A stretch of DNA of 32,684 bases, from positions 1 through 32,684 of the forward strand of contig JAHEDC010000009.1 in assembly GCA_024641425.1 (NCBI GenBank), in the 5' to 3' direction. The DNA is from Verrucomicrobiales bacterium. GTDB lineage: Bacteria; Verrucomicrobiota; Verrucomicrobiia; Verrucomicrobiales; DEV007. Positions 10,081 through 17,804 of this stretch are shown piece after piece. Under the pieces are notes generated by a model, which saw nothing but the letters and a program-made list of their open reading frames with translations, did not search any database and had not been told where the DNA came from. Position numbers and translations under genes: made by a program. Within the stretch, counting starts at the first letter, position 1, and each line of letters starts with the position of its first letter.

Positions 10081-10113
10081 AAAGCGGCCGGCGCAACGGT
10101 GCCGCCGGGCTTT
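10081..10113 (-). terminator. Weak hairpin at the end of the amidase gene
   Basis: AAAGC/GCTTT (10081-10085 and 10109-10113) and CCGGC/GCCGG (10088-10092 and 10104-10108) pair around an 11-nt loop, with a two-base GG bulge. It touches the amidase stop codon, in the gap between the convergent K+ channel and amidase genes. The T-run is short in both directions, so termination is plausible but unproven. The palindrome GCTTTCGAAAGC adjoins it at 10073-10084. Confidence 0.3.
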
Positions 10114-10841
10114 CAGACCCGCCCCGTGAGCTTCAACTTCTTCGAGTAGTGGTCCACCTTGCGCAGGAAGCCCTGCCATTTCGCGCCGGGCTTGCCGTTG
10201 TCCAGGAGGAAGTGCGGGCAGCTCTTGTGGCCGAGGTTCTTGCCCGTGCGGGGACGGATCTGCACCCAATGGTAGTGCGGGACGACGTTCTGAAGGGGGA
10301 TGCCGTATTCGGCCATGAGGACGGCGCAAAGTTTGGCGGTGCGGTCGACGGTGGCGGGGATGCTGTTGCCCCGGTTCTCGCACATTTCGATCCCGATAGA
10401 CTCCTTGTTCCCCTGCCCCTCGTAGTCGGCGTGCTCGCCGCGCTCGTTGAGCGGGAGGGATTGGTAAACAGACCCCTGGTCGACGGAGAAATGCCAGGTG
10501 AGGTAGCCGAGAAGATTGTGGGTGGCGGTGAGGTTGCCGTTGCGAAGGGCGCGGGCCATGGTGGCGGCGTTGGCGCTCGCGCCGTAGGTTTCGGTGGCGT
10601 GGACGGTGATGAAACGCGGCCGCATCGGGCGTTTCAAATGCCGACCGTAGCGGCCTTCGGGGATGAGGTCGACGTGGATGCCGAGGGTGGCGGCATTCCG
10701 GGCGAGCGTGCCGCGACCGCCCAGGCCCCCGCCTTTCCCGAGACCGCCCGTGGACGAGCAGCCTCCGGTGCCGAACGCAAGTCCGATTCCACAGAGCAGA
10801 ACAAGGAGGAGGGGGAAACAGCCGGGTCTCATGCGGGGCAT
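10113..10841 (-). CDS. N-acetylmuramoyl-L-alanine amidase (Amidase_2 type), probable lipoprotein
   Basis: 242 residues. I chose ATG 10841 because GGGAGGTG sits 8 nt upstream; another in-frame ATG is at 10862. The signal peptide (PLLLVLLCGIGLAFGTGGC) ends in a possible lipid-bearing Cys28, though the preceding residues are a loose lipobox. A Gly-rich linker follows, then the amidase domain from about residue 75. Likely zinc ligands are His81 (TVHATE), a His in VPHYHW (189-191) and Cys208 in HKSCPHFLL. The family cleaves the MurNAc-L-Ala bond of peptidoglycan or anhydro-muropeptides, in the periplasm. Roles in cell-wall recycling or remodelling both fit. It lies about 80 bp downstream of argG, on the same strand. 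Confidence 0.85.
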   Translation of the reverse strand: MPRMRPGCFPLLLVLLCGIGLAFGTGGCSSTGGLGKGGGLGGRGTLARNAATLGIHVDLIPEGRYGRHLKRPMRPRFITVHATETYGASANAATMARALRNGNLTATHNLLGYLTWHFSVDQGSVYQSLPLNERGEHADYEGQGNKESIGIEMCENRGNSIPATVDRTAKLCAVLMAEYGIPLQNVVPHYHWVQIRPRTGKNLGHKSCPHFLLDNGKPGAKWQGFLRKVDHYSKKLKLTGRV

Positions 10842-10923
10842 ACTATTCGCACCTCCCGCCATGTGTCAACGGGCGGCAAAGCGGGTGGAAAGAAACCCGG
10901 GGCCGGGCTCGCCTCGTCGCCGT

Positions 10924-12222
10924 CTACCCGCGCGGCCGATGCACGGCGGCCGCCGTCTTGAGGCGCAGGCCGTTGAGCCGGATGAAGCCGGTGGCGTCGT
11001 CCTGGTTGTAGGCGTTGGTCGGATCGGCCTCCATGGTGGCCACATCGGGATTGTAGAGGCTGAGCGGCGAGCGGACGCCGGCGGCCATGACGTTGCCCTT
11101 GTAGAGCTTCACCCGCACCTCGCCGCTGACGTGCTTCTGGCTTTCCGTCACCAGTGCCTGAATGGCCTTGCGCTCGGGGGCGAACCAGAAGCCGTTGTAA
11201 ACAAGCGTGCTGTAGCGGGGAATGAGCCCGTCCCGCACCTGCATGACCTCGCGATCCATGGTCAGGCTCTCCATCCGCCGGTGGGCGTGGAAAAGGACGG
11301 TGCCGCCCGGCGTCTCGTAGACGCCGCGGCTTTTCATTCCGACGAAGCGGTTCTCGACCATATCGACGCGACCGACGCCGTTCCGCCCGCCGAGGGCATT
11401 CAGGACGCGCATGACGCCGTAGGGCGTGAGGCGGGTGTAACCGTTCTCGGTGCCCTCGGGCTTCACGTCGAGTTTGGAGAGCAGTTCGCCGAGGCCTTCG
11501 ACCTGCACGCCGACGCAATCGCCCTTTTCAAAGAGCATCTGGACATACTCAGGCGCGTCCGGCGCGTCCTCGGGCGCGACACTGAGGACATACATGTCGC
11601 GCACGTCGGGCACGGTGGCGTCGAACCACGGGTCTTCCAGCATCCCGCTCTCGAAGCTGATGTGGAGGAGGTTGCGATCCATCGAATAGGGCTTCTTCGC
11701 CGAGGCCTGGACGGGGATGTTCTCCTTCGCGGCGTAGGCGATCATCTCCGAACGGCCGGGGAATTGCTCCCGGAACTTGGCCATCCGCCACGGGGCGATG
11801 ACCTCCAACTCGGGCGCGAGGGCGGCGGCGGTGAGTTCGAAACGCACCTGGTCGTTCCCCTTCCCGGTCGCGCCGTGGGCGACGGAATCGGCTCCCTCCT
11901 GCTTCGCGACCTCGATCATCCCCTTCGCGATGACGGGCCGCGCGATGCTCGTGCCGAGGAAATACTGCCCTTCATAGAGCGCGCCGGCCTGCATCATCGG
12001 ATAGATGAAATCGCGGGCAAATTCCTCCCGCAGGTCGCCGATAAAGCACTTCGAGGCCCCCGTGCTCAGGGCCTTCGCCTCCAGACCGTCGAGTTCCTCG
12101 CCCTGGCCGACGTCGGCGCAGTAGGCGATGACCTCGGCGTCGAATTCATGTTTCAGCCACAGGAGGAGGACGGAGGTGTCGAGTCCTCCGGAATAGGCGA
12201 CGAGAATCTTGCGTTTGCTCAT
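10924..12222 (-). CDS. argG: Argininosuccinate synthase
   Basis: 432 residues starting at ATG 12222 ([19 protein letters not shown]), which places the ATP-binding SGGLDTS motif at residues 11-17. An in-frame ATG at 12291 adds a non-conserved extension into the crcB start and is rejected. Further family segments are [46 protein letters not shown] and [29 protein letters not shown]. It joins citrulline and aspartate with ATP to give argininosuccinate in arginine biosynthesis. No other arg gene is nearby. It is divergent from crcB across 67 bp. Confidence 0.97.
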   Translation of the reverse strand: MSKRKILVAYSGGLDTSVLLLWLKHEFDAEVIAYCADVGQGEELDGLEAKALSTGASKCFIGDLREEFARDFIYPMMQAGALYEGQYFLGTSIARPVIAKGMIEVAKQEGADSVAHGATGKGNDQVRFELTAAALAPELEVIAPWRMAKFREQFPGRSEMIAYAAKENIPVQASAKKPYSMDRNLLHISFESGMLEDPWFDATVPDVRDMYVLSVAPEDAPDAPEYVQMLFEKGDCVGVQVEGLGELLSKLDVKPEGTENGYTRLTPYGVMRVLNALGGRNGVGRVDMVENRFVGMKSRGVYETPGGTVLFHAHRRMESLTMDREVMQVRDGLIPRYSTLVYNGFWFAPERKAIQALVTESQKHVSGEVRVKLYKGNVMAAGVRSPLSLYNPDVATMEADPTNAYNQDDATGFIRLNGLRLKTAAAVHRPRG

Positions 12223-12289
12223 GGGGCAAGTGTTTAGCATGGAGGGAACAACTTGCAAGCGCGGTGAGGGCGGGACTAAGCTCCGCGCC

Positions 12290-12673
12290 ATGAAATGCCT
12301 CCTTCTGGTCGGAATCGGCGGCGGACTCGGCGCCCTCGGGCGCTACGGTCTGGGCGTGTGGCTCGCCTCCGCCTTCCACACGCCGCGCTTCCCCTTCCCC
12401 ACCTTCTTCATCAATCTTGTCGGCTGTCTCCTTATTGGCATCCTCTACGGCCTCCATTTCCACCACGGCCAATTCACGAAGCCGGCGCAGCTTTTCATCT
12501 TCACGGGCCTGCTCGGCGGTTTCACCACTTTTTCGACCTTCGGCTGGGAGACCCTCACGCTGCTTCAGAACGCGAACCCGCGGGGAGCCTTCCTTTACTG
12601 CGGCGGCAGCGTCCTTTTCGGGTTGGTGGCGGTAGGGATCGGGTATGCCCTGGGCGGCGGCGCGAAAGGGTGA
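12290..12673 (+). CDS. crcB: Fluoride ion channel (CrcB/Fluc)
   Basis: 127 residues with four transmembrane helices, the normal size of one Fluc subunit, which works as an antiparallel dimer exporting F-. Family marks are GGLGALGRY (11-19), the channel Asn42 in FFINLVGC, and the GGFTTFSTF stretch (76-84) that holds the central Na+ site and pore phenylalanines. ATG 12290 gives the standard N-terminus ([18 protein letters not shown]). It protects cytoplasmic enzymes from fluoride. I found no fluoride riboswitch in the 67-bp divergent gap to argG. The stop overlaps a possible upstream start of the sulfatase gene (TGATG). Confidence 0.95.
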   Translation: MKCLLLVGIGGGLGALGRYGLGVWLASAFHTPRFPFPTFFINLVGCLLIGILYGLHFHHGQFTKPAQLFIFTGLLGGFTTFSTFGWETLTLLQNANPRGAFLYCGGSVLFGLVAVGIGYALGGGAKG

Positions 12674-12708
12674 TGCCCGAGCCGCGCCAATCTAAACCAT
12701 CAGAGCCT

Positions 12709-14115
12709 ATGACCCACGAAAACTTGCCTCTCGGCATCCTACTTTTTCTTCTGCGATTCGCGCTTCTTGCGCCCATGCCCGTTGGAGCGGATCCGGAACG
12801 TCCCAATGTGGTGATCCTTCTGACCGACGATCAGGGCACGCTCGACGCGCACTGCTACGGATCGACCGACCTCATCACTCCGAACATCGACAAACTTGCC
12901 GCGACCGGGGTGAGGTTCACGCAGGCCTACGCGCATACCGTCTGCTGCCCGGCGCGAGCCGCCCTATTGACGGGGCGTCATCCCCAGCGCGGGGGTGTGC
13001 GTGACTGGACGCAGGGGGACATGAACGGGGCCAAAGGCATCAACATGGCCCTCGAGGAGGTCACCCTGGCGGAGGTGCTGAAGGAAAGCGGCTACCGCAC
13101 CGCCCTCTTCGGGAAATGGCATCTTGGAGCCCACCGCGATTTCGGGCCCGAGAAGCAGGGTTTCGACGAGTTCTTCGGTATCCGGGACGGATTCATCGAC
13201 AACTACAACCACTTCTTCCTCCACGGGAAGGGATTCCACGACCTCTACGAGGGCACGAGGGAAGTCTTCGCGCGGGGGCAATACTTTCCCGAACTCATCA
13301 TGCGCCGCTCCCTGGCCTTCATCGAGGAGAACCGCGATCGGCCGTTCTTCCTTTACCTCGCCTTCAATATCCCGCATTACCCGGAACAGGCGCTCGCGGC
13401 GCATGAGAAACTCTACGCGGACAGGGAGGACCCCGCTCGGAGATCCTACGGGGCCGTTGTCACGACGACCGACCACTACATCGGCCGTGTGGTGGACAAA
13501 CTGGAGGAACTCGGGCTGCGCGAAAAGACGATCGTCATTTTCATGAGCGACAACGGGCACTCGGAGGAAACGTCGAACACGATCCGGATCGACGGGCATT
13601 CGAGCGGCTACCCCAATGGCCATTTCTATGGGTCGAGCGGTGCCGGTAACACGGGAAAATGGATCGGTCACAAGGGAACGTTCCTCGAGGGAGGCATCCG
13701 CGTGCCGGCGATCATCAGTTACCCCGGGAAACTGCCGCTAGGGCAGGTGCGCGACCAGATCGTCACCGCCATGGACTGGTTCCCCACCGTCTCGGAGCTC
13801 TGCGGGATCGAGGAGAAGCCGGATGCCCCGGCTCTGGATGGCCACAGCCTGCTTCCGATCATCCGCTCCGCCGACACCGAATCTTCTTACGGAGGCGTCC
13901 TCCACTTCGCCTGGCGCGGCGGCTGGGCTGTCCGCGACGGGGATTGGAAACTGATCGGAGAATCCGCCGGGAACTCCATAAAGCCCGTCCTGTCGCTCCG
14001 CAGCCTCGCGGGCGAGCATCCGGAGGCCGTGGATTACGCCAAGGAGCAGCCCGAGCTGGTCGCGCGGCTGCAGGAGCTCCACGAGGCGTGGCTCAGGGAA
14101 GTCACACCCCATTGA
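12709..14115 (+). CDS. Exported sulfatase (formylglycine-dependent, type I)
   Basis: 468 residues from ATG 12709. An in-frame ATG at 12673, overlapping the crcB stop, is an alternative. A signal peptide (LGILLFLLRFALLAPMPVGA) precedes the sulfatase domain. Metal-binding DD is at 40-41 (LLTDDQG). The CxPxR motif begins at Cys79 (CCPARAALLTGR), the cysteine that must be oxidised to formylglycine. GKWHLG, FNIPHYP and FMSDNGHSEE follow. Such enzymes remove sulfate esters from polysaccharides or small molecules in the periplasm. Verrucomicrobiota often carry many for sulfated marine or mucin glycans. It faces the convergent DUF1080 gene, a frequent companion. The formylglycine-generating enzyme is not in the window. 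Substrate unknown. Confidence 0.92.
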   Translation: MTHENLPLGILLFLLRFALLAPMPVGADPERPNVVILLTDDQGTLDAHCYGSTDLITPNIDKLAATGVRFTQAYAHTVCCPARAALLTGRHPQRGGVRDWTQGDMNGAKGINMALEEVTLAEVLKESGYRTALFGKWHLGAHRDFGPEKQGFDEFFGIRDGFIDNYNHFFLHGKGFHDLYEGTREVFARGQYFPELIMRRSLAFIEENRDRPFFLYLAFNIPHYPEQALAAHEKLYADREDPARRSYGAVVTTTDHYIGRVVDKLEELGLREKTIVIFMSDNGHSEETSNTIRIDGHSSGYPNGHFYGSSGAGNTGKWIGHKGTFLEGGIRVPAIISYPGKLPLGQVRDQIVTAMDWFPTVSELCGIEEKPDAPALDGHSLLPIIRSADTESSYGGVLHFAWRGGWAVRDGDWKLIGESAGNSIKPVLSLRSLAGEHPEAVDYAKEQPELVARLQELHEAWLREVTPH

Positions 14116-14148
14116 ACGTGATGTTGAGGGTAGCGTGGCTTCGGGAGA

Positions 14149-14862
14149 TCAATCCAGCGCCAACTTCTGGACCCAGACATTGCGGAAGCGCACCGGGTTG
14201 TGATGCCCCTGCAGCTTGATCGGGCCCGGCTCGGGTCCCTCTTTCTTGCCGACGCCCGTCTTGTTCGTGAGGGCGTAGTCGTCGTGGATCAACTGTCCGT
14301 TCTGATAGACCGTGATCCGCGCGTTCTCGACCTTCTTTTCGCCGTCGAAGCGCGCGGCGCGGAAGGCGATGTCGTAAGTCTGCCACTCGCCCGCCTTCTT
14401 GCAGACGAGACGGTCGGGTTTCCTCTGCTTGTAAATGCTCCCGCAATAGCTCGCCTTGTAGTCCTCGGCAGATACCCCGAAAGAATTCAGGATCTGCACC
14501 TCGTAACGTTGCTGGATGTAGATGCCGGAGTTCCCGTTCGTCTCGGGATCCTTGGCGTCCTCGACCGCATTGACATTGAATTCCACGTGCATCCGGAAGT
14601 CCCGGTAGGGGGCCTTGGTCACAAGACTGTCCCACTGCGGGGAGGCGGTGAGGACACCATCGTTGAAAACCCAATGGGTCTCCGCTCCTTCTTCCGGAAT
14701 CAGGTCATAGCTGTCCGCTCCCACGAGCTGGATCGCATCATCCGGGCGCTTCGGGTCGTCCCTGTCGATCACATTCCGCGTCGTTCCGGCTTCATCCGCC
14801 CATGCGAAAACGCCGAACAGTTGAAGGAAGAGGGCGGCGAGAATAAAAAATCGGTGGTTCAT
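14149..14862 (-). CDS. DUF1080 protein (3-keto-disaccharide hydrolase-like), exported
   Basis: 237 residues. ATG 14862 is preceded by AGGGG four bases upstream, a clear ribosome-binding site. The signal peptide is at about residues 1-22 (FFILAALFLQLFGVFAWA). The rest is a single beta-sandwich domain with the DUF1080 core NSGIYIQQRYEVQILNSFG and the late HHNPVRFRNVWVQKL strand. The family has a concanavalin/lectin-like fold, and some members hydrolyse 3-keto-glycosides. It is much expanded in PVC bacteria. It is convergent with the sulfatase 33 bp away, in keeping with glycan breakdown, but enzymatic activity for this member is inferred only. Confidence 0.88.
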   Translation of the reverse strand: MNHRFFILAALFLQLFGVFAWADEAGTTRNVIDRDDPKRPDDAIQLVGADSYDLIPEEGAETHWVFNDGVLTASPQWDSLVTKAPYRDFRMHVEFNVNAVEDAKDPETNGNSGIYIQQRYEVQILNSFGVSAEDYKASYCGSIYKQRKPDRLVCKKAGEWQTYDIAFRAARFDGEKKVENARITVYQNGQLIHDDYALTNKTGVGKKEGPEPGPIKLQGHHNPVRFRNVWVQKLALD

Positions 14863-14960
14863 GCGACCCCTACCTTCGGAGCGAAAGCGGATCTCGACAA
14901 GAACTTCCCTTCGGCCGGAGGATTGGGTCCTCATCCTGCGCTTCAGGGCGCTTGGAGGTT

Positions 14961-15050
14961 TCAGACCTCGACTTCCTGACCCAATTCGGCGATGTCGATG
15001 TTCCCTCCGCGATCGAGCTTGCGGAAGGCGTTGCAGAGGATTTCGGTGCG
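14961..15050 (-). pseudogene. Decayed copy of the 3' end of the MBL-fold nuclease gene
   Basis: On the minus strand the frame ending in TGA at 14961 reads TEILCNAFRKLDRGGNIDIA then ELGQEVEV, matching the C-terminus of the nuclease encoded at 17805-19205 (SEALCAALRGLDHGGNIDIA then ELGQEVEV). By my hand alignment 22 of 28 residues and 66 of 86 bases agree, with no gap. The last 15 residues are identical although the DNA differs, so most changes there are silent; this copy was once a selected coding sequence. Upstream, similarity to the HGEPK segment fades with a 2-nt length difference that breaks the frame, and the rest of the gene is absent. Confidence 0.75.
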
Positions 15051-15468
15051 CCATCGGGATCGCGGAGGAGTTGATTCTCGCTTCTTGTTCGGTCATTTGA
15101 TGCCGGTCCGCTCGCCGTCTGGATCGGCTGCGCGCTCCGCGGCGGGGCGAAGGACTAGTCTCCGGCCCCGCAGCGACGACAAGCATTCAAAGCGCCCCAG
15201 GAATCCCCCGGCAGCGGCAGGAACCGCAGAGGCCAAAAACCTCGATCCTTGAAAGGACGGCGATCACCCTGTTCGTTTTCCTTGCGAAGGGAGCCCATCC
15301 CGCCCAACCGGAGTCCGGGCGGCATCCGGACTTCCTTGTGCCTGAATCATGGCCGGAAGCGATTTGGCGCAAGACCCGGGCCAAACGATGGCTCTTCCTC
15401 GGCTGCCCGATGAAAGTGGGCACGCTCGCCCCCGATGAAGTTCGTGGGAACGTTATTTTTCTTTCTCC
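15051..15468. other. Gap without a recognisable gene
   Basis: Together with the remnant before it, this makes ~600 bp without an intact gene. On the plus strand a frame stays open from 15101 to a stop at 15491-15493. It has no ATG until near its end, has mixed third-position bases unlike neighbouring genes, and runs into the convergent secreted-protein gene. I do not call it. A pyrimidine run (TTTTTCTTTCTCC) lies near 15455-15468. It may be more of the decayed locus. Confidence 0.5.
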
Positions 15469-17463
15469 TCAATCAACGGCTCTGACCCGATAGAAGAAGT
15501 TGGGTGTTCCCGGCGGCATGGATTGATCGGGATAGGTTGTCTCGTCTCCCTGGCTTTCGATGCTGTCGTTGATTTCGAACCACTGGATGAGATCAGTGGA
15601 ATAGTCGATGGCATAGGTGCTTCTGGCCCGCGAATTCCACGTGACCTCGGCAACGGTGCCATCATAGCGGATCCTCGTGATCGCGAACAAGCGCTGATCT
15701 GAAAATCCGTCGACCAGGATGTTGTCGATGTTCACGCCTTCGCCCCCTTCGAGGGCATCGGTGCCAAACTGGAAGCGGAGGGTCACGATCTGGCCCTCGA
15801 AGACCGAGAGGTCGAACACGCCCTCGACGCTCTGGACGACCGACGGATCAATCGAGGAAAACCAAGCGGTCGGGCCGAGTTCCGGCGAGGAATCCGCGTG
15901 GACGGTGATCGCGCCATACTGGAGCCCGGATTCCGCGGTGGGGAAGAGGAGACCGCTGGGCGGCATGATCGGGCCATCCGTGCTGGCGAGAATATTGAAG
16001 CCGTCGAAATCCTTCTCGACACCGCCGGTGAGGTCGAAGCGCAACTCGACCTCGCTGGCTCCGCGCAAGTCGAGCACCAACTCATAGTACGAGTAGGTCG
16101 GCAGTGGCGATGGAGCTCCGCCCAGCGGGCCATAGGCCATGGAGTGCCCCATCATGGGGGTTCCGTTGTTGAGTACGGGATGGGTGTCATTAATGCTGAA
16201 TGCTCCAAAGACGGATTCATTCGGTCCGAGTCCGTTATCGAAGTCCTGGAAGAAAATCCCCCCCGGCGAGGCGTCCGGTTGGCTTGGGTCGGTGCCTCTC
16301 TGGAATTCCACCTCGTCATTCTTGCCATCGCCGTCCGCGTCACCACCCGTCGCGAAGTCGGCGAGTTCGCCGAACATCCGCTCCCAGACGTCAGGCAATT
16401 GATCGTCGTCGGAATCGAGGACGACGGTGAAGGTGATCGGCATCGAAAAGTTGCCTTGCGCGCCGCTGCCCTGCACGCGCACGCTGTGCAGCGCGCCGTC
16501 GACGCCACTGAGCCCGCCTGCCACCTGGAGTTCGTTGCCGACGATGCGATAAAGGGCGTTGTTGGTATCGCCCGCACCGGCGGTCAGGGATAAGGGCACA
16601 TTGGGGATCTCGGAACCACCGGCGCTGCGCGCGCTGAGGATTCCGACGACGGTCCCGGCAACCGCGCTGGATAGAACGATGGGGTCGTTCTTGGTCGGAT
16701 AAGTGAGCGCCGGAGCGAGCGTGATCGCGGTGATCGCTTCCGGCACCAGCGTCAGGATTTGAAAATTCATTCCCATGTCAGAACTGGTCGGCGCCTGCTG
16801 GTGCATCGCGACCGCGACCGTGACCGGCGTGCCTCCCGGGAGCGAGAGACCCGTCGCGTCGAGCGTCACCGCAACGGTCTCGCTGCCAACCGCTGTGGCG
16901 AGCAGGTTCCAGGTGTCGGGACCGGCGGGCATGTTCGACGTGCGTGCGACTTCCACGCCATTGACATAGATGATCGCCCCGTCGTCGGTGATGCCGGTGA
17001 AGCGCAACCCCGTCGAGTTCGTCGGCGGGGTGACCGTCGTGCGGAAATAGGCTGAGTAGCGTGCTCCTGAGGGGGGCTCCGCAAGCCCTCCCCGACCGCC
17101 CCAAACGTTCGTGACGATGGCGCCTCCGTCGATCACTCCGTATCCAAGCGGCGCGGCACCGGACTGGAACGGAGGACCGTTGTAGCTCGCACCGCCTAGC
17201 TGCCACGTCGTGTGGAAGTCCGCGTCTGCAGTCGCCGGATCGACCGGAGTGAAGACACCACCGCCATTGTCGGGTGCGTAGAGCAAATACTCCCAATTGC
17301 CGCCACTGGGGAGGACTTCCACCCCAAGCACCTGCGCTCCGGCGTCGGGTGGCAGGAGAATCGCCGCAGCCAAAGCGAAGGCGGCGGAGAGCCCTCGGCG
17401 ACGAAGGCGCCTGCCGGAGATCGAGAACGCTGCGGGGTATCGGCGGGGTCTATTAGCAATCAT
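15469..17463 (-). CDS. Large exported multidomain surface protein with calcium-binding repeat and C-terminal module
   Basis: 664 residues with a long Arg-rich signal peptide ending near residue 43 (ALAAAILLPPDAGA). A jelly-roll-like carbohydrate-binding-type domain follows (about 85-235, with FTGITDDGAIIYVNGVEVAR). A cadherin-like segment is at about 245-348, and an Asp-rich thrombospondin type 3-like stretch at about 350-393 (DSDDDQLPDVWERMFGEL and DADGDGKNDEVEFQRGTDP). A second beta-sandwich lies at ~400-590, and a terminal module at ~600-664 with STYAIDYSTDLIQWF and a final FFYRVRAVD. The terminal module also ends the protein at the left edge of the window. The role is unknown; surface binding of polymers is a reasonable inference. 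Two inverted repeats lie within 100 bp upstream of its start. Confidence 0.82.
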   Translation of the reverse strand: MIANRPRRYPAAFSISGRRLRRRGLSAAFALAAAILLPPDAGAQVLGVEVLPSGGNWEYLLYAPDNGGGVFTPVDPATADADFHTTWQLGGASYNGPPFQSGAAPLGYGVIDGGAIVTNVWGGRGGLAEPPSGARYSAYFRTTVTPPTNSTGLRFTGITDDGAIIYVNGVEVARTSNMPAGPDTWNLLATAVGSETVAVTLDATGLSLPGGTPVTVAVAMHQQAPTSSDMGMNFQILTLVPEAITAITLAPALTYPTKNDPIVLSSAVAGTVVGILSARSAGGSEIPNVPLSLTAGAGDTNNALYRIVGNELQVAGGLSGVDGALHSVRVQGSGAQGNFSMPITFTVVLDSDDDQLPDVWERMFGELADFATGGDADGDGKNDEVEFQRGTDPSQPDASPGGIFFQDFDNGLGPNESVFGAFSINDTHPVLNNGTPMMGHSMAYGPLGGAPSPLPTYSYYELVLDLRGASEVELRFDLTGGVEKDFDGFNILASTDGPIMPPSGLLFPTAESGLQYGAITVHADSSPELGPTAWFSSIDPSVVQSVEGVFDLSVFEGQIVTLRFQFGTDALEGGEGVNIDNILVDGFSDQRLFAITRIRYDGTVAEVTWNSRARSTYAIDYSTDLIQWFEINDSIESQGDETTYPDQSMPPGTPNFFYRVRAVD

Positions 17464-17492
17464 AATGGGTGGGATCTAGTGGACGAATGGGG

Positions 17493-17518
17493 CAAATCCC
17501 AATCATTGGGTCGATTTG
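17493..17518. repeat. Imperfect inverted repeat upstream of the surface-protein gene
   Basis: CAAAT-CCCAAT-C-ATTGGG-TCG-ATTTG: an 11-bp stem with a 3-nt bulge and a central palindrome CCCAATCATTGGG. It lies 30 bp before the start codon at 17463, so it is either an operator or a hairpin in the leader. Confidence 0.5.
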
Positions 17519-17528
17519 ACTAGGGAAC

Positions 17529-17560
17529 GGGGAATTCTTCAAGCTTGAAGTTCATTCCCC
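17529..17560. repeat. 32-bp interrupted palindrome upstream of the surface-protein gene
   Basis: The outer arms GGGGAAT and ATTCCCC (17529-17535 and 17554-17560) enclose a perfect 14-bp palindrome CTTCAAGCTTGAAG (17537-17550). It sits 66 bp before the start codon at 17463. No T-run follows on either strand, so it is not an intrinsic terminator. Binding of a dimeric regulator is an inference. Confidence 0.5.
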
Positions 17561-17612
17561 CATGCAGAAATCGTACCATCTGAGCTAGGATTGCCTCCAA
17601 ACACCCGACCCC

Positions 17613-17655
17613 GGCCGCCCGGTGGGAGCAAGTTGCAGGCTCCGCTTGGGCGGCC
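17613..17655. repeat. 43-bp stem-loop element in the gap after the MBL nuclease gene
   Basis: GGCCGCCC (17613-17620) pairs exactly with GGGCGGCC (17648-17655). Inside, GGAGC (17625-17629) pairs with GCTCC (17639-17643). The two stems are separated by 4-nt symmetric loops, with a 9-nt apical loop. A third set follows at 17721-17766: TTGCG/CGCAA enclosing GCGCT/AGCGC. No T-run follows, so it may be a repetitive intergenic or mRNA-end element. The rest of the 341-bp gap (17464-17804) shows no gene. Confidence 0.45.
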
Positions 17656-17804
17656 TTCCGCTCACTTGCCTTTCGGCTGATTCGTCTCGCGCTCTTGGCA
17701 GATCCGGCCCCCTTCCTGGTTTGCGTCGCGAACGGTTCGGCGCTCCCGAGGGCAGCGCTCTCGCAACGGAAGGAGGGGGATGGTGCTTCTCCTTCAAGCG
17801 GGAT

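Noticed and set aside
12223-12289. Possible fluoride riboswitch upstream of crcB
   Set aside because: The 67-bp gap lacks the conserved fluoride-aptamer elements and has no terminator.
15101-15493. Plus-strand open frame of ~130 codons in the gap before the second surface-protein gene
   Set aside because: No usable start codon until near its end, third-position base use unlike real genes here, overlap with the convergent gene, and no recognisable motif.
17567-17602. Minus-strand CCTAGCTCAGATGGTA resembles the D-arm of a tRNA after a 7-nt acceptor-like GGAGGCA
   Set aside because: No matching D-stem 3' arm, anticodon stem, T-arm (GTTCGA) or acceptor complement follows, so it is not a tRNA; a tiny remnant cannot be excluded.
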